NCBI GenBank assembly: GCA_050329835.1
Contig: JBHJOJ010000294.1
Span: forward strand, 1-5,000
Length of the DNA stretch: 5,000 bases
Source: JANNOG01 sp050329835
Lineage (GTDB): Bacteria > Actinomycetota > Actinomycetes > Actinomycetales > JBBAYJ01
Direction of reading: 5' to 3'
The position numbers and the translations under genes were made by a program. Positions 1 through 5,000 of this stretch are shown here, piece by piece. Under the pieces are notes generated by a model. That model made no database searches, was not told the origin of the DNA, and saw nothing but the letters and a program-made list of their open reading frames with translations. Position 1 is the stretch's first letter. Each line of letters opens with the position of its first letter.

Positions 1-110
1 CGGCGCCCCCGCCGGCACCCGGCCCGCCCCGCGGCGAGGCCGAGGCGGCCACGGAGGCGGTGCCCGTCGCCCGCGAGGAGCGCCTGCGGCGCGACAACCC
101 CCTCGGCTGA
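1..110 (+). CDS. C-terminal end of an unidentified protein (partial)
   Basis: An open frame enters from the left edge (codons begin at position 3) and stops at TGA 108-110. It gives 35 residues: an Ala/Pro/Glu-rich stretch followed by a charged tail ending EERLRRDNPLG. Of the 35 codons, 34 end in G or C, as expected for a real gene in this genome. The proline-rich, charged tail looks like a disordered C-terminus of the kind often found on membrane or multidomain proteins. No domain is visible, so no function can be given. A hairpin overlaps its stop codon and probably ends its transcript. The strand and frame rest on codon bias and the hairpin only. Confidence 0.55.
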   Translation, partial: APPPAPGPPRGEAEAATEAVPVAREERLRRDNPLG

Positions 111-117
111 GCCGAGG
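101..117 (+). terminator. Hairpin with the stop codon as its loop
   Basis: CCTCGGC (101-107) and GCCGAGG (111-117) are perfect reverse complements, separated only by the TGA stop codon of the upstream gene. The 7-bp all-strong stem has a 3-nt loop and no following T-run. Actinobacteria often use such tail-less hairpins, so a terminator role is plausible but inferred. Confidence 0.45.
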
Positions 118-226
118 AGGCCGGCGCGCATCCTGCCAGCGGTCGCTGCGTGAGCTGCCCGCCGCTTCGTCACGGGTGCCGCCGACGGACGCGCGTGCCG
201 GACTCGTGGACGTTCTGCTCATCGAG

Positions 227-286
227 ACTCGTGATCGTGGACGTGCGCCGCATTCCGAGTCGTCATCGGATCCGTTGATCACGAGT
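227..286. repeat. 10-bp inverted repeat around a 40-bp spacer
   Basis: ACTCGTGATC (227-236) is the exact reverse complement of GATCACGAGT (277-286). G-T wobbles could add one pair on each side in RNA. The spacer contains a smaller 5-bp hairpin (254-258 with 266-270) and the palindrome CGGATCCG (267-274), so the segment could fold as a stem with an inner hairpin. Function unknown. Confidence 0.5.
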
Positions 287-299
287 TGCACCGCGTTTC

Positions 300-325
300 G
301 GTCGTCATCGGACTGGATGACGACC
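300..325. repeat. Perfect 10-bp stem, 6-nt loop hairpin
   Basis: GGTCGTCATC (300-309) pairs perfectly with GATGACGACC (316-325) around the loop GGACTG. The 12-mer GTCGTCATCGGA that starts its left arm (301-312) also occurs at 259-270, 42 bases upstream. There is no T-run on either side. It could be a terminator for the minus-strand glycosyltransferase remnant, which stops at 480 and reads toward it, or for the gene ending at 110. It could also be an operator or part of a structured RNA. Confidence 0.5.
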
Positions 326-390
326 ACACCGCGGAGCAAGTCGCGATCAACTCCTGCTCGGCTGTCCGTCCTCGACGACGAAGCCGACGG

Positions 391-408
391 GCATGACGTG
401 GATCATGC
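391..408. repeat. Small inverted repeat
   Basis: GCATGA (391-396) and TCATGC (403-408) are reverse complements around a 6-nt loop. A G-T wobble and one further G-C pair (389-390 with 409-410) could lengthen the stem to eight. It is short enough to occur by chance and is noted because it lies beside the larger repeats of the same spacer. Confidence 0.3.
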
Positions 409-479
409 TCTCCCACGACGACCTCCCCCCAGCGTGTGCACGACCCCGGACACCCGCCGATGCTCCGTGGACCATCGAC

Positions 480-920
480 TCACGGCACGGCGGCCCGCAG
501 CTCCGAGAGATGCGTACCCCCGCAGTCGTCGGCCGCCGCAGGTTCTCCGGCGGCCGTGGCGTCCGGACGCACCGGTGCGTAGAGGGCCTCGAAGGTCGCC
601 AGGGTTCGCTCGAGGTCGTGCCCGGCGGCGACGGCGCGGCTCTCGGCCCCGGCCGCCCGCCGCAGCCCGGCGTCGGTGAGCAGGGGCGCCACGGCGGTCG
701 CCAGCGCGGCCAGGTCCCCCGGCGGGACGAGCGCGCCGTTGCGCCCGGCCCGGACGAGGTGCGGCAGGGCGTGGGCGTCGGCGGTCACCAGGACGCACCC
801 GCCGGCCAGCCACGTCCCGACCCCGGCCACGGCGCAGCGCCACGCCCACCGGGACCCACCGACCAGGATCACCACGAGGGAGCCCGACCGGAGCAGGGCG
901 GCGGCCGCCGCGAGGAGCAC
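480..920 (-). pseudogene. Truncated GT4-type glycosyltransferase, C-terminal domain remnant
   Basis: Read leftward from GTG 920-918 to TGA 482-480, this frame gives 146 residues with almost pure G/C third positions. Residues from about 44 to 115 follow the C-terminal half of GT-B family 4 glycosyltransferases: VTADAHALPHLVRAGRNG, then ALVPPGD, an Ala/Leu-rich helix, and the closing HDLERTLATFEALY. The preceding part, LVVILVGGSRW, aligns with the strand normally seen as VFVLPSRWE. The glutamates of the E-x7-E donor-sugar motif expected just after it are absent (AWRCAVAGVG is found instead). The acceptor-binding N-terminal domain, usually about 180-200 residues, is missing, and upstream sequence runs into the start of the divergent gene at 1005. 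GGAGG at 927-931 lies 6 nt before the GTG, so a short product could be made. I favour a recently truncated gene; a functional single-domain protein is less likely. Confidence 0.6.
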
Positions 921-926
921 CCACCG

Positions 927-931
927 CCTCC
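927..931 (-). promoter_or_regulatory. Shine-Dalgarno GGAGG before GTG 920
   Basis: On the minus strand GGAGG sits 6 nt ahead of GTG 920-918, ideal spacing. Third-position G/C bias is strong from that GTG onward. This supports a translatable start for the glycosyltransferase remnant, although a chance match is easy in GC-rich DNA. Confidence 0.35.
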
Positions 932-950
932 GGGACGCCGCCCCGCGCCT

Positions 951-976
951 CCCCCGTGGGTACCCGATCACGGGGG
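951..976. promoter_or_regulatory. 8-bp inverted repeat upstream of the YbjT-like gene
   Basis: CCCCCGTG (951-958) and CACGGGGG (969-976) are perfect reverse complements around a 10-nt spacer; the overlapping GGGTACCC (958-965) is itself palindromic. The site ends 28 bases before the GTG start at 1005, in the 84-bp gap between that gene and the divergent remnant. Its symmetry and place suit a repressor operator or a 5' leader hairpin. Neither is shown, and no convincing -35/-10 pair was found. Confidence 0.35.
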
Positions 977-1004
977 CCACCGGGGTAGGGGTCACACTCG
1001 ACCG

Positions 1005-2540
1005 GTGCCGACGCGCTCCCGCCTCGTCCTCGTCACCGGCGCCACCGGGTACATCGGTGGGCGGCTGGTCCCGGAGCTGCTGGCGGCCGGGCACCGGGTG
1101 CGCGTGCTGGTCCGGGACCCCTCGCGGCTGCGGGCGCACGCCTGGGCGGGCGAGGTCGAGGTGACCCGCGGCGACGCCCTGGTCCCCGGCGACCTGGCCG
1201 AGGCGATGGCGGGTGTCGAGGTGGCGTACTACCTCATCCACTCCCTGGGGACCGGGCCCCGGTTCGAGCGAACCGACCGGCGGGCCGCCCGCGCCTTCGC
1301 CGCCGCCGCCCGCGAGGCCGGGGTCTCCCGCATCGTCTACCTCGGCGGGCTCCACCCGGCGGGCGACGACCTGAGCCCCCACCTGGAGTCCCGCAAGGAG
1401 GTCGAGGAGATCTTCCTGGAGTCCGGGGTCCCGACCGTCGTGCTGCGGGCGGCGGTCATCATCGGCTCCGGGTCGGCGTCGTTCGAGATGCTGCGGTACC
1501 TCACGGAGCGGCTGCCCGTCATGGTCACCCCGCGCTGGGTGGGGACCCGGATCCAGCCGATCGCCGTCCGGGACGTCCTGCACTACCTCGTGGCCGCGGC
1601 CTCCCTGCCGGCCGGCGTCGAGGGCGGCTTCGACATCGGCGGCCCCGACGTCCTGACCTACCGGGAGATGATGCAGGGCCACGCCCGGGTGGCTGGGCTG
1701 GAGCGGCGGTTCATCGTCCCGGTCGGCGTCATGAGCCCCCGGCTCAGCTCGCACTGGATCGGCGTGGTCACCCCGATCCCCAACCGGCTCGCCAAGCCGC
1801 TGGTCCGCAGCCTCGTCAACGAGGTCGTCGTCCGCGACGACGCGATCCGCCGGCTGGTCCCGGACCCGCCGGGAGGTCTCACCGGCTTCGACCGGGCGGT
1901 GGAGCTCGCGCTGGCGCGCGTCCGCGAGGCGAAGGTCCTCACCCGCTGGTCGGGCGCCTCGGAGCCGGGGGCCCCCAGCGACCCGCTGGCCGCCGACCCG
2001 GACTGGGCGGGCGGGTCGCTGTACGTCGACGACCGCTCGACCCCGGTGCGGGCGTCCCCGGCCACGCTGTGGCGGGTCGTCGAGGGCATCGGGGGCGAGA
2101 ACGGCTGGTACTCCTGGCCGCTCGCGTGGTGGATCCGGGGCTGGATGGACCGCGCGTGGGGCGGGCCCGGCCTCGCACGCGGCCGTCGCGACCCACGGCG
2201 GCTGCACGTCGGCGACGCCGTCGACTGGTGGCGGGTCGAGGACATCGCGGACGGGCGGTTGCTGCGGCTGCGCGCCGAGATGCGCCTGCCCGGCCTGGCC
2301 TGGCTGGAGCTGTCGGTGGGCCAGGACCCGGTCGGGCGGACGCTGTTCCGGCAGCGGGCGCTGTTCCATCCCCGCGGGCTGGTGGGTCATCTGTACTGGG
2401 CCGCGGTCACCCCGTTCCACGGGGTCGTCTTCGGTGGGATGCAGCGCAACGTCGCCCTGGCCGCGGCGACCCTGGAGCGGCAGGTCGGCCACGCCCAGCG
2501 CCTGGACCGCCCGGACCCGGGGCCGGCCGGCATCCGGTGA
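1005..2540 (+). CDS. YbjT-like SDR/NmrA-type NAD(P)-binding protein with C-terminal DUF2867
   Basis: 511 residues. The N-terminal Rossmann domain (about 5-290) opens with VTGATGYIGG (residues 10-19), the Gly-rich dinucleotide-binding loop, followed by a basic VRVLVRD strand end that suggests NADP(H). YYLIHSLG (75-82), YLGGLHP (112-118) and SRKEVEEIF (from 129) are typical of the atypical, NmrA-like branch. The classical Tyr-x3-Lys is absent: Leu127 lies four residues before Lys131, so ordinary dehydrogenase chemistry is doubtful. Residues from about 341 to 495 form DUF2867, rich in tryptophan (Trp368, 371, 375, 376, 380, 385) and ending near FGGMQRNVALAAATLE. The order and length match E. coli YbjT (about 476 residues), whose biochemical role is not established. 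No signal peptide is seen; a cytosolic location is likely. The start is GTG 1005 because the Rossmann strand begins six residues later and no in-frame start lies just upstream. No good Shine-Dalgarno is visible: the nearest G-rich run ends about 13 nt away, so weak or leaderless initiation is possible. A palindrome overlaps the stop. Confidence 0.9.
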   Translation: MPTRSRLVLVTGATGYIGGRLVPELLAAGHRVRVLVRDPSRLRAHAWAGEVEVTRGDALVPGDLAEAMAGVEVAYYLIHSLGTGPRFERTDRRAARAFAAAAREAGVSRIVYLGGLHPAGDDLSPHLESRKEVEEIFLESGVPTVVLRAAVIIGSGSASFEMLRYLTERLPVMVTPRWVGTRIQPIAVRDVLHYLVAAASLPAGVEGGFDIGGPDVLTYREMMQGHARVAGLERRFIVPVGVMSPRLSSHWIGVVTPIPNRLAKPLVRSLVNEVVVRDDAIRRLVPDPPGGLTGFDRAVELALARVREAKVLTRWSGASEPGAPSDPLAADPDWAGGSLYVDDRSTPVRASPATLWRVVEGIGGENGWYSWPLAWWIRGWMDRAWGGPGLARGRRDPRRLHVGDAVDWWRVEDIADGRLLRLRAEMRLPGLAWLELSVGQDPVGRTLFRQRALFHPRGLVGHLYWAAVTPFHGVVFGGMQRNVALAAATLERQVGHAQRLDRPDPGPAGIR

Positions 2541-2562
2541 TCGTCGACTTGTCGACGATCAC
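2537..2562. terminator. Perfect 26-bp palindrome between convergent genes, likely two-way terminator
   Basis: GTGATCGTCGAC (2537-2548) and GTCGACGATCAC (2551-2562) are exact reverse complements separated by TT. The left arm contains the TGA stop of the plus-strand gene (2538-2540), and the minus-strand gene stops at 2585, 22 bases beyond. An RNA from either strand would form an 11-12-bp hairpin. There is no T-run, which is common for actinobacterial terminators. Position between two converging stop codons is the main argument; a protein-binding palindrome is the alternative. Confidence 0.7.
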
Positions 2563-2584
2563 GCGGGGAGCGGGCGAGGTCCGG

Positions 2585-4546
2585 TCACACCAGCCAGCGG
2601 GCGGCGTAGGGGGGCAGGGCGAAGCGGCCTGCCCCGTCCCTCGCCACCGCGGCGCCGGAGAGTGCGTCGGCCGGCCCGCCCGGCAGGTGACCGAGGACCG
2701 ACCCGTCCAGCCGCAGCAGTCGGCCCGTGACGTTGTACAGCCCGAGCATCGGCCCCACCGGGTGGCGGCGCAGGACCGCCAGCACGGCCGGATCCCCGGC
2801 GTCGATCAACTCGGCCTCGACGGAGGCGTGCAGCTGCGGGAGCCCGGCCCGGACCCGGGCCAGGTGGCGCAGCCCGGTGAACACCTGGCCGGTCACGGTC
2901 GAGACGTCGTACCGGTCGTCGGCACGCTCCCCCAGCGCCGACACCCCCCACGGCAGGACCGGGCGGTGGATCCACCGGGAGTCGCCGGCCCGCGCCGGGT
3001 CGACGTCCCACGCCGGGTCCCCGCGCAGGGCGAGCTCGTCACCGCTCCACAGGACCGGCAGCCCGCCCCACCCGAGGACGACGGCGTGCACGAGGAGGAT
3101 CCGGGCGACCGCGTCGTCGAGCGCCGCCTCGCGCTCCGGCCCGGGGGCACGCTGGAGCGCGGCCTCGAGCCCTGCCAGCCGGGCGGTCGACCCGACGACC
3201 CGCTCCTCGCCGTGCCGGACCGGCGGCCCGGTCGGCACGTCGACCCGGAACCGGTCCCCGCGGGCGAAGGAGCCGGGGTGCCGCCCGGTGTAGAAGGCGG
3301 TGAGGAAGGCCCGGTGGTCGGCGGCGGGCACGCCTTCGGCCGCGGTGTCCGCGTCCGAGACCCGCCAGGAGATCTCGTCGTGGTCGCGGACGGCGAGCGT
3401 CCAAGCGGTACCCGCCGGGTGGGCGGGCACCCGGCCCAGGGCCCGCCCGGCGAGTCCGGTGCTCCCGGTCGCCAGCATCGCCCAGACGTGGGTCGCGACG
3501 TCGTCGCGGGCGGCGAGGTCGGCGCCCCGCCCGGCGCGCCGCCCCCGGCCGGCGTACGCGCCGGGGTCGTCGCCCGAGGCGGTGGCGGGTGCGGCGACCG
3601 CGAGCGCCGGCGCGGCGATCCGCAGGGCCGCCCGCAACGCCTGCAGCAGTGCCGCGACCTCCGGCAGGTCGCGGCAGTCGGTGCCGTCCCGCTTCCACGC
3701 GTACGGCAGCCCGACGAGGCGCAGCACGTCCACCCCGAGGTTGGCCAGCGAGCACATGATGTCGAGCGAGGCGCAGAAGACGTCGCTGTTCGACCAGTCG
3801 AGGTCCCACTGCCACGGGTGGAAGGTCGTCCAGACCGCAGCCCCGAGCTCGTCGTCCCAGGTGAAGGGTGGGGCGGCACCCGGCCACGCGGGCGGCACGC
3901 TGCGGGCCAGCCGGTCCACCCGGGCGCCGTCCGAGACCACGTGGAAGGCGCCTCGGTACCGGCGCCGCCCGATCCGGGCCCGCCGCGCCCACTCGTGCTC
4001 CCGGGCGACGTGGGTGAGCACGAGGTCCAGACCGAGACTCATGCCCTGGCCGTGCAGGTCGGCGGACAGCGCGGACAGCTCGTCGACGGTCCCGAGGTCG
4101 GGGCGCACGCTGCGGTGGTCGGCCACCGCGTGGCCGCCGTCGTGCGGCTCGGGGCGGGGAGTCTGCAGCGGCAGCAGGTGGAGCACCGTGGCCCCGAGCT
4201 CGTGCAGGTAGGGCACCGTCTTGCGGATCGCGACGAGGTCACCGGCGAAGCGGTCGGCGTACGCGGCGTAGGCGAGCTGGTCCGGTGCCGCGAACCAGTC
4301 CGGGCGGACCAGGCGGTCGAGGTCGCGGCGACGCAGCCGGGCGGGCCGGCGGGCGACGCTGCGGGCGACGATCTCGGCGACGTCGGCGTCCAGTTCCTCC
4401 AGCTCGTCGGCGGGGTAGACCTCGGCGGCGGCCGCGGCGAAGTCCGGCCACCAGCGGTCGACCCGGGCCTCGAACAGCTCGGCCTCGACCGCGCCGACGC
4501 GCTCCTGGATGGGCGGGCCGAGGCTGGGGAACGGCCTGGTGGTCAC
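2585..4546 (-). CDS. Amylosucrase-like GH13 protein lacking catalytic nucleophile and acid/base (probable pseudoenzyme)
   Basis: 653 residues, close to the 630-650 of amylosucrases (GH13 subfamily 4), which normally split sucrose and build alpha-1,4-glucan. The family layout is complete. A helical N-terminal region (1-90) comes first. The (beta/alpha)8 barrel shows LHLLPLQTP (122-130), DGGHAVADHRSVRPDLGT (136-153), LDLVLTHVAREHEW (173-186), TTFHPWQWDLDWSN (240-253), AFYTGRHPGSFARG (417-430), GDEL (502-505) and DSRWIHRP (522-529). A C-terminal beta domain (about 575-653) follows. Measured against Neisseria polysaccharea amylosucrase, the nucleophile Asp286 is Val278 (LRLVG instead of LRLDA; codon GTC at 3715-3713). 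The acid/base Glu328 is Pro320 (codon CCC at 3589-3587), and the Asn of region I is Thr178. Sucrose-stacking Tyr147 is His139. Asp390 (equivalent to Asp393), His389, Asp136, Arg276 and Arg524 remain. Hydrolase or transglucosylase activity is therefore unlikely; glucan or sugar binding, or regulation, is conceivable. Start GTG 4546-4544 overlaps the previous gene's TGA by four bases, with GGAGGG 9 nt upstream. No signal peptide, so probably cytosolic. Confidence 0.9.
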   Translation of the reverse strand: MTTRPFPSLGPPIQERVGAVEAELFEARVDRWWPDFAAAAAEVYPADELEELDADVAEIVARSVARRPARLRRRDLDRLVRPDWFAAPDQLAYAAYADRFAGDLVAIRKTVPYLHELGATVLHLLPLQTPRPEPHDGGHAVADHRSVRPDLGTVDELSALSADLHGQGMSLGLDLVLTHVAREHEWARRARIGRRRYRGAFHVVSDGARVDRLARSVPPAWPGAAPPFTWDDELGAAVWTTFHPWQWDLDWSNSDVFCASLDIMCSLANLGVDVLRLVGLPYAWKRDGTDCRDLPEVAALLQALRAALRIAAPALAVAAPATASGDDPGAYAGRGRRAGRGADLAARDDVATHVWAMLATGSTGLAGRALGRVPAHPAGTAWTLAVRDHDEISWRVSDADTAAEGVPAADHRAFLTAFYTGRHPGSFARGDRFRVDVPTGPPVRHGEERVVGSTARLAGLEAALQRAPGPEREAALDDAVARILLVHAVVLGWGGLPVLWSGDELALRGDPAWDVDPARAGDSRWIHRPVLPWGVSALGERADDRYDVSTVTGQVFTGLRHLARVRAGLPQLHASVEAELIDAGDPAVLAVLRRHPVGPMLGLYNVTGRLLRLDGSVLGHLPGGPADALSGAAVARDGAGRFALPPYAARWLV

Positions 4547-5000
4547 GGGTGCTGGCCCTCCGTGAGGTCGCGGGTGGGGGTCGGGGCGCCGGTTCGCTCG
4601 CGGGCGAGCCCGTCGAGCTCGCCGGCGTCGTACCAGGACAGCACGTGGCCGTCCAGTTCGTCCCGGGCGGCCTCGAACGCCGCCTCGTCACCCGTCCGCA
4701 GGGCGGCCACCGCGGCGGCCACCGCGGGGCCGGACGCGGCGTCGTCCACGAGCACGCTCGCGACGTCGGCGCGGCCCACCGGGCGGGTGCAGGAGACGGC
4801 GGCCGGGTGGTCACCGGGCTCCGCCGGCCCGTCCCGGACCGGCACGACGGCGGCGACGACGACGCGACGGGGCGGGTCGGCCGGAGCGGCGGCCAGCAGC
4901 TCGAGCGAGGCGTCGGCGGCCGCGATCAGGGCCGCCTCGGCGAGTTCGTCGGCGAGTTCGTCGGCGAGCTCCCCGGCGGGGTCGCCCGGGTCGCCGCCCT
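4543..5000 (-). CDS. DUF6912-like actinobacterial protein of unknown function (5' end missing)
   Basis: The frame is open from the right edge (first full codon at 4998) to TGA 4545-4543, giving 151 residues with strong G/C third positions. The visible order is an acidic ELADELADELAEAAL segment (from about residue 10), an ASLELLAAAP helix end, a basic strand RRVVVAAVVP (43-52), the ADVASVLVDD strand, a helix ending in VAALRTGDEAAFEAARDELDGHVLSWYDAGELDGL, and a short polar tail. This resembles, from memory, the DUF6912 family of small actinobacterial proteins, with its '(R)RVVIAADVP', 'VHVDD' and 'LLWYAxxEL' blocks. The family has no established function. Probably only some 20-40 N-terminal residues lie outside the window. 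The stop overlaps the start of the GH13-like gene (GTGA), so the two are most likely co-transcribed and coupled. No membrane segment is visible in the part seen. Confidence 0.65.
   Translation of the reverse strand, partial: GGDPGDPAGELADELADELAEAALIAAADASLELLAAAPADPPRRVVVAAVVPVRDGPAEPGDHPAAVSCTRPVGRADVASVLVDDAASGPAVAAAVAALRTGDEAAFEAARDELDGHVLSWYDAGELDGLARERTGAPTPTRDLTEGQHP
4556..4561 (-). promoter_or_regulatory. Ribosome binding site GGAGGG for the GH13-like gene
   Basis: On the minus strand GGAGGG lies 9 nt before GTG 4546-4544, inside the last codons of the upstream gene. It fixes the start at this GTG and, with the GTGA stop/start overlap, indicates translational coupling. Confidence 0.7.
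4937..4972 (-). repeat. 12-bp in-frame tandem repeat encoding ELAD units
   Basis: TCGGCGAGTTCG is repeated exactly at 4937-4948 and 4949-4960, followed by a degenerate third copy (TCGGCGAGCTCC, 4961-4972). Twelve bases keep the frame and give consecutive Glu-Leu-Ala-Asp units in the DUF6912-like protein, extending an acidic helix. Copy number could vary between strains by slippage without breaking the gene. Confidence 0.65.

Larger units (their letters stand above)
118..479. other. Intergenic region with lower GC and inverted repeats, no gene seen
   Basis: About 360 bases without a protein-like frame. The open frames that cross it translate to low-complexity Arg/Ser/Pro sequence with no motif and lack the G/C third-position bias of the real genes. 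Composition is clearly less GC-rich than the flanks between about 200 and 410. That part contains a 10-bp inverted repeat (227-236/277-286), a 10-bp hairpin (300-325), a smaller hairpin (391-408), and a 12-bp direct repeat (259-270 and 301-312). It may be an old insertion scar, a structured RNA or untranslated DNA. No terminal repeats, transposase remnant or tRNA was recognised. Confidence 0.5.

Noticed and set aside
176..679. A 167-residue plus-strand open frame in the left spacer.
   Set aside because: It lacks G/C third-position bias in its first half, turns into Arg/Pro runs in its second half, and has no recognisable motif.
393..1004. Upstream extension of the YbjT-like gene, which would add 204 residues.
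   Set aside because: The added sequence is low-complexity Pro/Gly/Arg/His with no motif, runs antisense to the glycosyltransferase remnant, and the Rossmann strand begins right after GTG 1005.
986..1004. A -10 type promoter (TAGGGGT or CACACT) for leaderless transcription at 1005.
   Set aside because: Neither matches TANNNT with proper length and sequence, and no -35 was seen at a suitable distance.
921..2492. Minus-strand open frame running antisense through the YbjT-like gene and continuous with the glycosyltransferase remnant.
   Set aside because: The part beyond about 1005 is Arg/Pro/Gln-rich with no domain and is the complement of well-defined SDR and DUF2867 codons. Only the part below about 920 is protein-like.
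2727..4211. Plus-strand and other-frame open frames across the GH13-like gene.
   Set aside because: Their translations are Ser/Arg/Pro-rich and motif-free, the usual shadows of a GC-rich coding region.
2585..4546. Calling this gene a functional amylosucrase.
   Set aside because: The nucleophile and acid/base positions are Val and Pro, so the overall similarity does not support the enzyme name.
1..5000. CRISPR arrays, tRNA or rRNA genes, transposases, integrases, attachment sites.
   Set aside because: No regularly spaced repeats, no tRNA cloverleaf or CCA end, no rRNA-like stretch and no recombinase motif were seen on either strand.

Overview
The window looks like chromosomal DNA of a high-GC actinomycete. 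Composition is roughly 70-75% GC, third codon positions are almost all G or C, starts are mostly GTG, and one protein resembles an actinobacterial family of unknown function (DUF6912). I cannot name a genus.

Layout. (1) Positions 1-110 hold the 3' end of a plus-strand gene; its stop codon forms the loop of a 7-bp hairpin. (2) Positions 118-479 have no convincing gene and a visibly lower GC content. They carry several perfect inverted repeats and a 12-bp direct repeat. (3) On the minus strand, 480-920 encodes what looks like the C-terminal half of a GT-B (GT4-type) glycosyltransferase. It has lost its N-terminal domain and the E-x7-E glutamates, so I call it a gene remnant. (4) Positions 1005-2540 on the plus strand encode a complete 511-residue YbjT-like protein: an atypical NAD(P)-binding SDR domain followed by DUF2867. 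(5) A perfect 26-bp palindrome (2537-2562) sits between the convergent genes and is probably a two-way terminator. (6) Positions 4546-2585 on the minus strand encode a 653-residue GH13 protein of the amylosucrase type. (7) Just upstream, and overlapping it by 4 bases, lies the 3' part of a DUF6912-like gene that runs off the right edge.

The main observation is in the GH13 protein. Its fold is recognisable along the whole length, but two of the three catalytic carboxylates are replaced. The nucleophile Asp is Val278 and the acid/base Glu is Pro320, and the Asn of conserved region I is Thr178. The third carboxylate, Asp390, remains. The reading frame is intact, has a good ribosome binding site and is coupled to the gene before it. 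It therefore looks like a maintained pseudoenzyme rather than a decaying gene. The DUF6912-like and GH13-like genes appear to be one transcription unit read leftward, ending at the shared palindrome, while the YbjT-like gene is read rightward into the same palindrome. Nothing seen here links the YbjT-like protein functionally to the other two.
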